A stretch of DNA of 12,264 bases, taken from positions 1 through 12,264 of the forward strand of contig CACZOG010000289.1 in assembly GCA_902782715.1 (NCBI GenBank), read 5' to 3'. Positions 5,937-12,264 of this stretch are shown piece after piece. The translations under genes and the position numbers were made by a program. Position 1 is the stretch's first letter, and every line of letters starts with the position of its first letter. The DNA is from an uncultured Lachnospiraceae bacterium (GTDB lineage Bacteria > Bacillota > Clostridia > Lachnospirales > Lachnospiraceae). The notes under the pieces were generated by a model, which was not told the origin of the DNA, searched no databases, and was given only the letters and a program-made list of their open reading frames with translations.

Positions 5937-7967
5937 TTAATACAGCTTTCTGCCTTTTTCGTCTTCAATTCCCGTTTTTCTGTAGAAATAGCTGTTTATT
6001 ACATCCCGCCATTCTTTGGAGTGAATTACCTGATGTTCGAATCGCCTGGATACTCTTTCAAAAATATCCTCATCAATCATTCCCCTCAAAGAATCCCATG
6101 AAGCGCTCATCTTCTCAACTTCTTCAGCACCTTCGAAATGAGTATCGTAAATATGCTGAAGAATCGTCTTGCCGCTCTTCAACACATAATTATACGGCAT
6201 TCTGTGGAAAAAAAGAAGTAATTCTTCGGGGCATGTATCCAAAGAAGAATATAAATCTTCATTCTCTTTCTTATACTGCGTTGCATAGCCTGTTCCCGAA
6301 GCAGTTCTGTCTATTCCGATGGCCTTGCAGTCAGCCTTATGATATGTTCCCCACATGGAGTATTCGTAACCGTCAACATCAGGTCCGTAATGAATTCCGG
6401 GCACAACCATCCAGCCGATTCCCAGGGGTGCATTGTATTTCTCATACGTCGGCCATGACTTCATTAAGATATCAACGACCGTATCCGTAATTACTTTTCC
6501 TTTTATCTCTGCAAAGCTCTTCTCTCCGATCGCAGAAGCCATATAAAGTCTTGCCCATTCATAAGCAATATCTTCTGCCGAAAGAGACGTGTCATAAGAG
6601 AGCTTTCCGAATCCGTAAAGATTGGCCATGGCAAGATCGTGACCTGTCCAGTTAAGATCGTTACCCGTATTGCTTACGGCTGCCATACCCGCATTTTTAT
6701 TTCCCATTACTCGGCCGGAAACGATATCTGCAACCGTAGCTTCTTTCATATGCGTATTGAAATTAAGGATCTCCTTAAACCAGGGGATAAGGTAGCAGAC
6801 ATGTCTCTGCTGTCCCGTGTATTCCTGTGCTATCTGAACCTCAAGCATTTCGTTGGTATGCTCCATTCCTCCGAAAAGAGGCGATACCGGTTCTCTTACC
6901 TGGAAATCCATGGGTCCGTTCTTAATCTGAAGGATCACATTCTCCTCAAACTCTCCGTCAAGGGAATGGAAATAGTCATAACCTGCTCTTGCTCTGTCAG
7001 TCTTTAAATCCCTCCAGTCCTGTCTGCAGTTATATACGAAACATCTCCATATGATGATTCCGCCGTAAGGTGCGATCGCTCTTGCAAGCATATTTGCTCC
7101 GTCTGCCTGAGTCCTTTGGTAAGTAAAAGGTCCCGGTCTTCCTTCGGAGTCGGCTTTAACAAGAAATCCTCCGAGAGCAGGAACATTCTTATATATTTCT
7201 TCACACTTATTCTTCCACCAGTTCGCAACATCCTCATTTAAAGGATCTGCATTGTCGAGACCGTTTTCTAAAGGAAGCGCATAATTGATGCTTACGAAAA
7301 GGGAAATACCGTATCCGTTTAAAATATCAGAAAGCTTCTTCAGATCCGAATAATGTCTGTCGGAAATAAGATAAGATGCTTCACCCTTAACGTTTACGTT
7401 ATTTATGACAACGGCATTGATACCGACGGATGCTATAGCTCTTGCATACATGACGGTTCTGTCGTTAACGATCATTTTGTTGTCTTCAAAGAAAAACGAA
7501 TTTCCCGAGTAGCCTCTCTCGATATCTCCGGGCATATTATCCCAGTGATTGAGCATTCTTAAAGGATTATCGGGATTCTTTGTTTCATCCACATCGCTTG
7601 TAAGTTTTCCGAGTCTTACAAGCTCTAAAAATCTGAATGTTCCGTATAACAATCCCGAATAGTCTGCGGCTTCGATCTTATATCCGTTTTCAAATGAAAA
7701 AATACGGTAACCTTCTTTTAAGAGTGAGTCATTTTTGATAATATTTAAAAGAAGACCCGAGGTCATTTCCACGTTATATGAAAAGTTCGGTTTTTTACCG
7801 AAAAATGCTTTGAAAGCTGTATCTATTTCATTTTTGATATTTACGCATAAAGGGTTTTCGGCTTCATAAGAATCAAAGCAGACATTGCTTAAAATATCGG
7901 CAATACGCTGTTCCGATTCATCAAGCAAAGAGAGTTTTTTATAATTAAGCCACAGAGAATTGTACAT
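5937..7967 (-). CDS. aguA: Alpha-glucuronidase, glycoside hydrolase family 67
   Basis: This enzyme releases (4-O-methyl)glucuronic acid alpha-1,2-linked to the non-reducing-end xylose of short xylo-oligosaccharides. From the ATG at 7967 it has 676 residues, the usual GH67 length. An upstream TTG (7985) is less likely because GGAAAGAG lies between it and the ATG. GH67 landmarks are plain: N-terminal alpha/beta domain with YSGLLYGTFRFLEL (about 103-116); the barrel with LNHWDNMPGDIERGYSG (139-155); KADSEGRPGP with the acid Glu275; KNGPMDFQVREP with Asp354; and AQEYTGQ with Glu382. These three residues keep a constant offset of 10 from the catalytic Glu285, Asp364 and Glu392 of the Geobacillus enzyme as I recall them. 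The C-terminal helical part includes HYGPDVDGYEYSMWGTYHKAD. With no signal peptide it is intracellular and depends on oligosaccharide import. It is first in the aguA-esterase-regulator operon, behind the operator-containing divergent promoter. Confidence 0.97.
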   Translation of the reverse strand: MYNSLWLNYKKLSLLDESEQRIADILSNVCFDSYEAENPLCVNIKNEIDTAFKAFFGKKPNFSYNVEMTSGLLLNIIKNDSLLKEGYRIFSFENGYKIEAADYSGLLYGTFRFLELVRLGKLTSDVDETKNPDNPLRMLNHWDNMPGDIERGYSGNSFFFEDNKMIVNDRTVMYARAIASVGINAVVINNVNVKGEASYLISDRHYSDLKKLSDILNGYGISLFVSINYALPLENGLDNADPLNEDVANWWKNKCEEIYKNVPALGGFLVKADSEGRPGPFTYQRTQADGANMLARAIAPYGGIIIWRCFVYNCRQDWRDLKTDRARAGYDYFHSLDGEFEENVILQIKNGPMDFQVREPVSPLFGGMEHTNEMLEVQIAQEYTGQQRHVCYLIPWFKEILNFNTHMKEATVADIVSGRVMGNKNAGMAAVSNTGNDLNWTGHDLAMANLYGFGKLSYDTSLSAEDIAYEWARLYMASAIGEKSFAEIKGKVITDTVVDILMKSWPTYEKYNAPLGIGWMVVPGIHYGPDVDGYEYSMWGTYHKADCKAIGIDRTASGTGYATQYKKENEDLYSSLDTCPEELLLFFHRMPYNYVLKSGKTILQHIYDTHFEGAEEVEKMSASWDSLRGMIDEDIFERVSRRFEHQVIHSKEWRDVINSYFYRKTGIEDEKGRKLY

Positions 7968-7978
7968 ACGCTTCACTC

Positions 7979-8007
7979 TTTCCAAAACAAAAAATATGTA
8001 GTATACT
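7979..8007 (+). promoter_or_regulatory. Candidate promoter for the yesL-uxaC operon
   Basis: TTTCCA (7979-7984) and TATACT (8002-8007) are spaced 17 bp and match the -35 and -10 consensus at 4/6 and 5/6. Initiation near 8013 would give an 80-base leader. The -10 and start point lie in the operator-like sequence 8003-8020, so one bound repressor could shut this promoter and the opposing aguA promoter together. Assigned by eye. Confidence 0.4.
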
Positions 8008-8020
8008 TGTATTTCAGTAC
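8003..8020. promoter_or_regulatory. Second, degenerate GntR/FadR-type operator in the divergent promoter region
   Basis: This 18-mer matches the perfect palindrome at 3265-3282 in 14 of 18 positions. The left half-site ATACTTGTAT is identical; in the right half three bases by the centre and the last base differ. A one-base extension (TATACTTGTAT) is also shared. It lies between the starts of aguA (minus) and the DUF624 gene (plus), just downstream of a TATTAT box for aguA and over a TATACT box for the plus-strand operon. That position suits a repressor acting on both sides. Confidence 0.6.
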
Positions 8021-8026
8021 AATATC

Positions 8027-8054
8027 ATAATACTACATTTAAAAATTTTGTCCA
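8027..8054 (-). promoter_or_regulatory. aguA: Candidate promoter of the aguA operon
   Basis: On the minus strand TGGACA (8049-8054) is followed after 16 bp by TATTAT (8027-8032), matching the consensus hexamers at 5/6 each. The predicted start near 8020 falls at the edge of the operator-like sequence 8003-8020, the classic arrangement for repression. The leader to the ATG at 7967 would be about 50 bases. Confidence 0.55.
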
Positions 8055-8092
8055 TAACAATTTATTCAAATACTTTATTTTAGGCGGTTTTT

Positions 8093-8809
8093 ATGAATAT
8101 TTTCAATTATGACGGTAAAATATACAGATTCCTTGTCAAGTTCTGGAATGTCGTTTGGATCAGTGTCCTCTGGATCGTCTGCTCCCTTCCGATCTTTACC
8201 ATCGGTGCAGCTTCCACAGCCGCTTACTACTCCATGGTCAAGAGTGTAAGGAACAACGAAGACCGTGCAACAAGGGATTTCTTTAAATCGTTTAAACAGA
8301 ATTTCGTTCAGGCCACTGTAATGACTGTGATCTATATCATTGTCGGTGCCGCTTTTGCATTCGCAACATGGTTTTATTATCACAGATCCGGCGAATTCAA
8401 TCTGGCACTTCGCTGGTTCTTCTATATCCTTATCCTTGTATATCTCTGTACGATCACGCATGCTTTTTCATGGCTTTCAAGATTCACGATGACAACCTTC
8501 CATGCATTGACTTACCCTATCGCGATCACATTAATGCATCTGGGTTATTCGGTTGGTCTCATTGTCTTCTGGGCCGCTGCCGTTATCGTACTTTACTGGT
8601 CATACAACACATTCCTCTTTGCACCATTGCTTCTTTTGATGCCCGGTATTAAATGTCTTTTGGACACATTCTTAATAGAACCTATATTAAAGAAATATGA
8701 GCCTATGGCAATCGGCGCTGAAGAGACAGATGAAGAGACCAAAACCGAAGATGAAGAAACAGATACAGAGATTGGCAAAACTGATGACGAATCTGTTGAT
8801 GATAAATAG
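8093..8809 (+). CDS. yesL: DUF624 (YesL-like) membrane protein with an acidic C-terminal tail
   Basis: A 238-residue integral membrane protein. The N-terminal signature (VVWISVLWIVCSLPIFTIGA, residues 20-39) closely resembles the NLLWLLCSLPIVTIGAA motif of DUF624 proteins such as Bacillus YesL. There are about six hydrophobic segments, near 18-42, 75-97, 107-126, 135-150, 152-170 and 172-190. DUF624 genes are usually found in sugar ABC importer and polysaccharide utilisation clusters; their molecular role is unknown, an accessory role for the importer being the common guess. After the last membrane segment the protein ends in about 30 residues (209-238) dominated by Glu, Asp and Thr, which I do not know as a family feature. 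The ATG follows an AGGCGG ribosome binding site. The gene opens the plus-strand operon, 23 bp ahead of uxaC. Confidence 0.87.
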   Translation: MNIFNYDGKIYRFLVKFWNVVWISVLWIVCSLPIFTIGAASTAAYYSMVKSVRNNEDRATRDFFKSFKQNFVQATVMTVIYIIVGAAFAFATWFYYHRSGEFNLALRWFFYILILVYLCTITHAFSWLSRFTMTTFHALTYPIAITLMHLGYSVGLIVFWAAAVIVLYWSYNTFLFAPLLLLMPGIKCLLDTFLIEPILKKYEPMAIGAEETDEETKTEDEETDTEIGKTDDESVDDK

Positions 8810-8832
8810 TAAAAGACTTAAAGGAATAAACT

Positions 8833-10233
8833 ATGAAAGCTTTTTTAGATGACAATTTTCTCTTAAATAATGACGCGGCAGTTCGTTTATTCAACGAATA
8901 TGCAAAGGATATGCCGATAATCGACTATCACTGCCATATCGATGCAAAGGACATTGCAGAAAACAAAGAGTTTAAGAATATAACCGAACTCTGGCTCGGA
9001 GGCGATCATTACAAATGGAGATTCATGCGTGCAGCGGGCGTTGACGAATACTTCATTACGGGCGACGCAACGGATAAGGAAAAGTTTCTTAAATGGATCG
9101 AAGTTCTCTCTTCGGCATTCGGAAATCCTCTTTATCACTGGAGCCATATGGAACTAAAAAGATACTTCGGCTTCGAAGGTCATGTGACCAAAGGATGCGG
9201 CGAAGAATTATGGGATAAATGCAATGCCGTTATCACTTCGGGTAACTTCAAGGCCAAGGATATCATCTCAATGTCTGATGTAGAGATACTCTGCACAACC
9301 GACGATCCCGCGGATACTCTCGAATATCATGACATCATCAAAGAAGATACGTCTTTTAAATGCCGGGTTCTTCCTGCTTTCAGACCTGACAATGCAATGA
9401 ACGTTGAAAAAGAAAACTATCCCGATTACATTGCAAAACTCGGGAAAGTTTCGGGAATAAAGATCGATTCTTTTGATAATCTCATTAAAGCTTTAAAAGA
9501 AAGAATACATTTCTTTAACGAGAAAGGCTGCAGACTTTCGGATCACGGTCTCTGGTACATTCCTTTTTCGGATGCAGATGAAGTAAAAGCAAATGAAGTA
9601 TTTGCAAAAAGAATAAACGGCGAGATCCCCAATCCTTTAGAGTGTGATATATTTCAGAAAACATTCCTTATAAAGCTTCACGAGGAATATAAGAAACTTA
9701 ACTGGGTAAGCCAGCTTCATTACGGCTGCAAGAGAGATAATAACACTGTAATGTTTAAGAAGATCGGTCCCAACACCGGATTTGATGCCATCTCAAGAAT
9801 AGCATGCGAAGATTCGCTCGCGGGATTCCTTGACTGTCTTAATTCAAAAGATGCTCTCGGAAAGATCATCGTGTATTCGCTCAATCCGAATGCAAACGAA
9901 GCCATTGATACGATCTGCGCATGTTTCCAGGACGGTAAGAGCGTTAATAAGATCCAGCACGGAAGCGCATGGTGGTTTAACGATCATTACTTAGGAATGA
10001 ACGCTCATCTTAAATCACTTGCAAGTAACGGAAATCTTCCCGGCTTTGTAGGAATGCTTACCGACTCAAGAAGTTTCGTATCCTACACAAGACACGAATA
10101 TTTCAGAAGGATCCTCTGTAACTTCATCGGCGAGGCGGTTGAAAACGGAGAATTCCCCGAGGATTACAAAATATTATCAAAGATCGTAAAAGATATCTCC
10201 TATTACAACGCAAAGAATTACTTTAACTTTTGA
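8833..10233 (+). CDS. uxaC: Uronate (glucuronate) isomerase
   Basis: UxaC interconverts D-glucuronate and D-fructuronate (also galacturonate and tagaturonate), the first step of the hexuronate route to 2-keto-3-deoxygluconate. The 466-residue length is normal for this amidohydrolase-superfamily enzyme. Visible signatures: DNFLLNNDAAVRLF near the N-terminus, the metal-ligand motif IIDYHCHI with His33 and His35, WRFMRAAGV (62-70), QLHYGCKRDNN (294-304), IGPNTGFDAI (311-320), the WWFND segment (380-384) and TDSRSFVSYTRHEYFRR (410-426) with Asp411 as the expected late metal/catalytic aspartate. The ATG follows AAGGAA. It is cytoplasmic and would act on the glucuronate released by the GH67 enzyme encoded on the other side of the divergent promoter. 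The downstream enzymes (UxuB, UxuA, KdgK, KdgA) are not in this window. Confidence 0.97.
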   Translation: MKAFLDDNFLLNNDAAVRLFNEYAKDMPIIDYHCHIDAKDIAENKEFKNITELWLGGDHYKWRFMRAAGVDEYFITGDATDKEKFLKWIEVLSSAFGNPLYHWSHMELKRYFGFEGHVTKGCGEELWDKCNAVITSGNFKAKDIISMSDVEILCTTDDPADTLEYHDIIKEDTSFKCRVLPAFRPDNAMNVEKENYPDYIAKLGKVSGIKIDSFDNLIKALKERIHFFNEKGCRLSDHGLWYIPFSDADEVKANEVFAKRINGEIPNPLECDIFQKTFLIKLHEEYKKLNWVSQLHYGCKRDNNTVMFKKIGPNTGFDAISRIACEDSLAGFLDCLNSKDALGKIIVYSLNPNANEAIDTICACFQDGKSVNKIQHGSAWWFNDHYLGMNAHLKSLASNGNLPGFVGMLTDSRSFVSYTRHEYFRRILCNFIGEAVENGEFPEDYKILSKIVKDISYYNAKNYFNF

Positions 10234-10250
10234 TCAGGACTGATTATATA

Positions 10251-10934
10251 ATGCGTGATAATCCGATTAGAAAAGAAAAAATGGAAAATCTCAAAAAAGC
10301 ATCTTCTCTTCCGTTTAAGAAAAGAATGGTGTTTTATTGGGATTTTTTTAAATTCTATCTGCTTGCCTTGATCGTGATCGGAGTTATCGCTTTTATTTTT
10401 ATAAAGCAGATCTTCTTCGCACCCGAGATCATCCTTAACGGTTATATCGTAAACAGGAGCGACAAACCCTCCTGTTCGGACGAAGAATTCATATCTTCTT
10501 TTCCGCTTTATTCAGATATCGATAACAAGAAACAGAAAATATATTTTTCATCGGATATGCTCTTAAGTGACACGGATTATGAATCATCGACAAAACTCAT
10601 TGCCCAAGCCGCAACCGGAGAGATCGATTTTATGATCTGTAACGAGAATACTTTTAATACCCTATCTCAGATGTCACTCCTTGAAAACATTGACGGAAAT
10701 GAAGATCTTAAAAGCAGATATGAATCCAGATTTGTTTCTTACGATCATACAAAAAACGACACTGACGAAGATGATTTCTTAGGTGTTAAAACCTATGGTA
10801 TCGATGTCTCCGACAGTGCCGTATTAAGTTCTTTTAATGCTTTTAAGGATGATGATAAAGTTTATCTCTGCATCGGTACAAACTCTGAAACCGACGAAAC
10901 GGTTTTATCCTTTATCGAGTGGATCATTCCTTAA
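10251..10934 (+). CDS. Small membrane-anchored protein of unknown function downstream of uxaC
   Basis: I do not recognise this as a named family. From the ATG at 10251 it has 227 residues; a TTG overlapping the uxaC stop (10230) would add seven. A basic cytoplasmic N-terminus (about 1-33, including FKKRMVFYWDFFKFY) leads into one membrane segment (about 34-57), then an extracytoplasmic domain of about 170 residues. That domain contains IAQAATGEIDFMICNENTF and LLENIDG. The pattern of hydrophobic strand, Gly-Glu-Ile-Asp and a following helix recalls part of a periplasmic-binding-protein fold, and similar single-pass proteins accompany DUF624 genes in Lachnospiraceae as far as I know. It may help the sugar importer, but this is inference. 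There are 17 bp between the uxaC stop and its start, so it is co-transcribed. Its 3' end overlaps the convergent gene by 11 bp. Confidence 0.72.
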   Translation: MRDNPIRKEKMENLKKASSLPFKKRMVFYWDFFKFYLLALIVIGVIAFIFIKQIFFAPEIILNGYIVNRSDKPSCSDEEFISSFPLYSDIDNKKQKIYFSSDMLLSDTDYESSTKLIAQAATGEIDFMICNENTFNTLSQMSLLENIDGNEDLKSRYESRFVSYDHTKNDTDEDDFLGVKTYGIDVSDSAVLSSFNAFKDDDKVYLCIGTNSETDETVLSFIEWIIP

Positions 10935-12264
10935 TATCTGCAAAAAGACTCTGCGTCTCTTCCACTGAGTTACCCGAAATATAATATATTTTATCATTGG
11001 TAACTATCTTGATATAATCTCCCGACTTCGGATTTAAGAACAGCTTGCAGCCGGAATCCTCATTTACTTTGAACGTTCCTTTCAATACATTTTCAAGTCC
11101 TGTTCCGGCCGTTCTTGCCATTTTAAGTTCACTTATATCTTCTCCGTAAAAGATCTCGGTTATATCACTCTCTTTTATTTTATATTCATCCCATAAATGA
11201 TGGCATATGATCACGTTTCCTTCTTCGTATACATTTATCGGTGTTTTACCCATCATCAATATCCAGAGGATCACAAGAAACGATCCTGCGATCGATAATA
11301 CTCCGAATGCCGCTATGATCATTCCAACGGGATGTGCCATGTTAATGGTGTAACCGATCCCCACTCTTTTATCGACGTTTAATCTCTTATCCTTCGGATT
11401 AAAATAGAACATTCCGAGAACCCAGTAATCATCGTCATCAACATTCATTTTTGCATTTTCGCTCTGATATCTGTCATCCAGCTTATATTTGTTCACTCCG
11501 TAGACTGCCATTGCCGCCATGATAAAGATCATATAGACAAGAAAGAAAACAAACATGGTGATCTCGGATCTTAAGGCAAGACTGAGAACGATAGTGAGTA
11601 ACCCGACTGCATTATCTGCCCAGATCATCAGATATGTAAGATTCGCAAAAAGCTTTTTCCTGGATCTGTTATAATTTGCATTTACATCACTGTTTTCCGA
11701 AACAACTTCGTTTCTGGAATTGTCAACGATCAGACCTATAAAAACAAACAGTGCCGTTATAAAAAGAAATGATCCGGTTATTCCCGTATAGATAAAAGAT
11801 CCGCTTAAAAATGATCTTTCCGGAAAGGCAAACTTAAGTACATTTAGATCCGCAAGCAGAGCGATCACGAAAATGATCACACCTGCAAGTGCCGATACCG
11901 TAAGTATGCCCTTGTTCAGAACATGGATAGCACCTGCGTTTTTAAGGTCTGCATATAATGTCGTATCGCTTATTATCCCGAGATTGTTTTTAAATTTCTT
12001 GATTTCGGAATTGCCGAGTGCATACGGGATCATGATCACTATAAGTGCGACGATCACAAACACGCTCCAAAGAGTCATCTTTAAATTCAGTGAAGGTACA
12101 AACAAAAGCAGAACCGAGATCACAAGTATTGCGATCAAGATCACAAGACCCTGTTTTTTATGAGTTGCGAAAACGAAATCTATAAACTCGCTTTCCTTTT
12201 CACCCTGAAATTCACTTCTGTTATTAACTCCGAATATTCTTTTTTTACTTTTCCAGTCCTTTGG
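10924..12264 (-). CDS. DUF1648/DUF5808-type multi-pass membrane protein, 5' end outside the window
   Basis: The frame stays open to the right edge, giving 446 residues with no Met start, so the N-terminus is missing. A GTG at 12144 should not be taken as the start: the 40 codons before it read as sensible protein (KSKKRIFGVNN), like the FGV-containing linker after the first domain in DUF1648 proteins. About seven or eight hydrophobic segments follow, near 40-60, 63-84, 118-140, 157-182, 218-232, 236-258 and 308-338. A DUF5808-like motif is at about 276-306 (DDDYWVLGMFYFNPKDKRLN, then KRVGIGYTINMAHP). The last 105 residues form a soluble domain. The function of these families is unknown, though DUF1648 proteins include SdpI-type immunity factors. 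It faces the uxaC operon tail to tail with 11 bp of overlap and has no obvious link to glucuronate metabolism. Confidence 0.8.
   Translation of the reverse strand, partial: PKDWKSKKRIFGVNNRSEFQGEKESEFIDFVFATHKKQGLVILIAILVISVLLLFVPSLNLKMTLWSVFVIVALIVIMIPYALGNSEIKKFKNNLGIISDTTLYADLKNAGAIHVLNKGILTVSALAGVIIFVIALLADLNVLKFAFPERSFLSGSFIYTGITGSFLFITALFVFIGLIVDNSRNEVVSENSDVNANYNRSRKKLFANLTYLMIWADNAVGLLTIVLSLALRSEITMFVFFLVYMIFIMAAMAVYGVNKYKLDDRYQSENAKMNVDDDDYWVLGMFYFNPKDKRLNVDKRVGIGYTINMAHPVGMIIAAFGVLSIAGSFLVILWILMMGKTPINVYEEGNVIICHHLWDEYKIKESDITEIFYGEDISELKMARTAGTGLENVLKGTFKVNEDSGCKLFLNPKSGDYIKIVTNDKIYYISGNSVEETQSLFADIKE

Noticed and set aside
5930..6490. A 186-codon open frame on the plus strand opposite the 3' end of aguA
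   Set aside because: It lies wholly antisense to well-conserved GH67 coding sequence, has no convincing ribosome binding site, and its translation has no recognisable protein features.
7983..7985. TTG as an upstream start codon for aguA
   Set aside because: It would put the GGAAAGAG ribosome binding site inside the gene, while the ATG at 7967 is well placed behind it.
8075..8461. A 128-codon minus-strand open frame opposite the DUF624 gene
   Set aside because: The plus strand has a clear membrane protein with family signature. The antisense translation is low-complexity charged sequence with Cys runs, typical of a shadow frame.
12142..12144. GTG as the start codon of the DUF5808-type gene
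   Set aside because: The frame remains open with protein-like sequence to the window edge and no ribosome binding site fits the GTG. The gene is simply cut by the boundary.
1..12264. CRISPR arrays, insertion sequences, tRNA or rRNA genes, attachment sites
   Set aside because: I found no regularly spaced direct repeats, transposase-like coding sequence, cloverleaf-type sequence or flanking duplications. The window reads as ordinary metabolic genome.

Overview
The window looks like a carbohydrate-utilisation region from a low-GC Firmicute, most likely a Lachnospiraceae-type (Butyrivibrio/Pseudobutyrivibrio-like) gut or rumen bacterium. This rests on AT-rich coding sequence, strong AAAGGAGG-type ribosome binding sites, an LplB/YtcP/solute-binding-protein importer with no ATPase gene beside it, and DUF624 and DUF5808 membrane proteins. 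The genus is an inference.

Layout, left to right. Positions 1-3217, minus strand: a three-gene importer operon transcribed leftwards, lplB-type permease (2243-3217), ytcP-type permease (1283-2230), then a lipoprotein solute-binding protein that runs off the left edge (1-1205). Positions 3218-3578: a 361-bp intergenic region with a perfect 18-bp palindrome, other inverted repeats, a promoter candidate and the terminator of the next operon. Positions 3579-7967, minus strand: an operon of GH67 alpha-glucuronidase (aguA), an SGNH/SASA-type carbohydrate acetylesterase and a GntR/FadR-type regulator. Positions 7968-8092: a short divergent promoter region with a degenerate copy of the same palindrome. 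Positions 8093-10934, plus strand: a DUF624 (YesL-like) membrane protein, uronate isomerase (uxaC) and a small unrecognised membrane-anchored protein. Positions 10924-12264, minus strand: the C-terminal part of a DUF1648/DUF5808-type membrane protein, convergent with and overlapping the previous gene; it runs off the right edge and seems unrelated to the sugar pathway.

Taken together this is a glucuronoxylan side-chain (aldouronate) utilisation locus. The lipoprotein and two permeases would import (methyl)glucuronosylated, acetylated xylo-oligosaccharides, energised by a shared ATPase encoded elsewhere. The esterase would remove acetyl groups and the GH67 enzyme the non-reducing-end glucuronosyl group inside the cell; neither has a signal peptide. 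UxaC would isomerise the freed glucuronate to fructuronate. The FadR-type regulator, last gene of the catabolic operon, probably binds the two palindromes and so would link importer, catabolic operon and uxaC operon in one uronate-responsive regulon. The general scheme is known from Geobacillus and Paenibacillus aldouronate clusters. The less familiar parts are the Cys-rich insertion in the esterase, the two extra membrane proteins around uxaC, and the operator arrangement.
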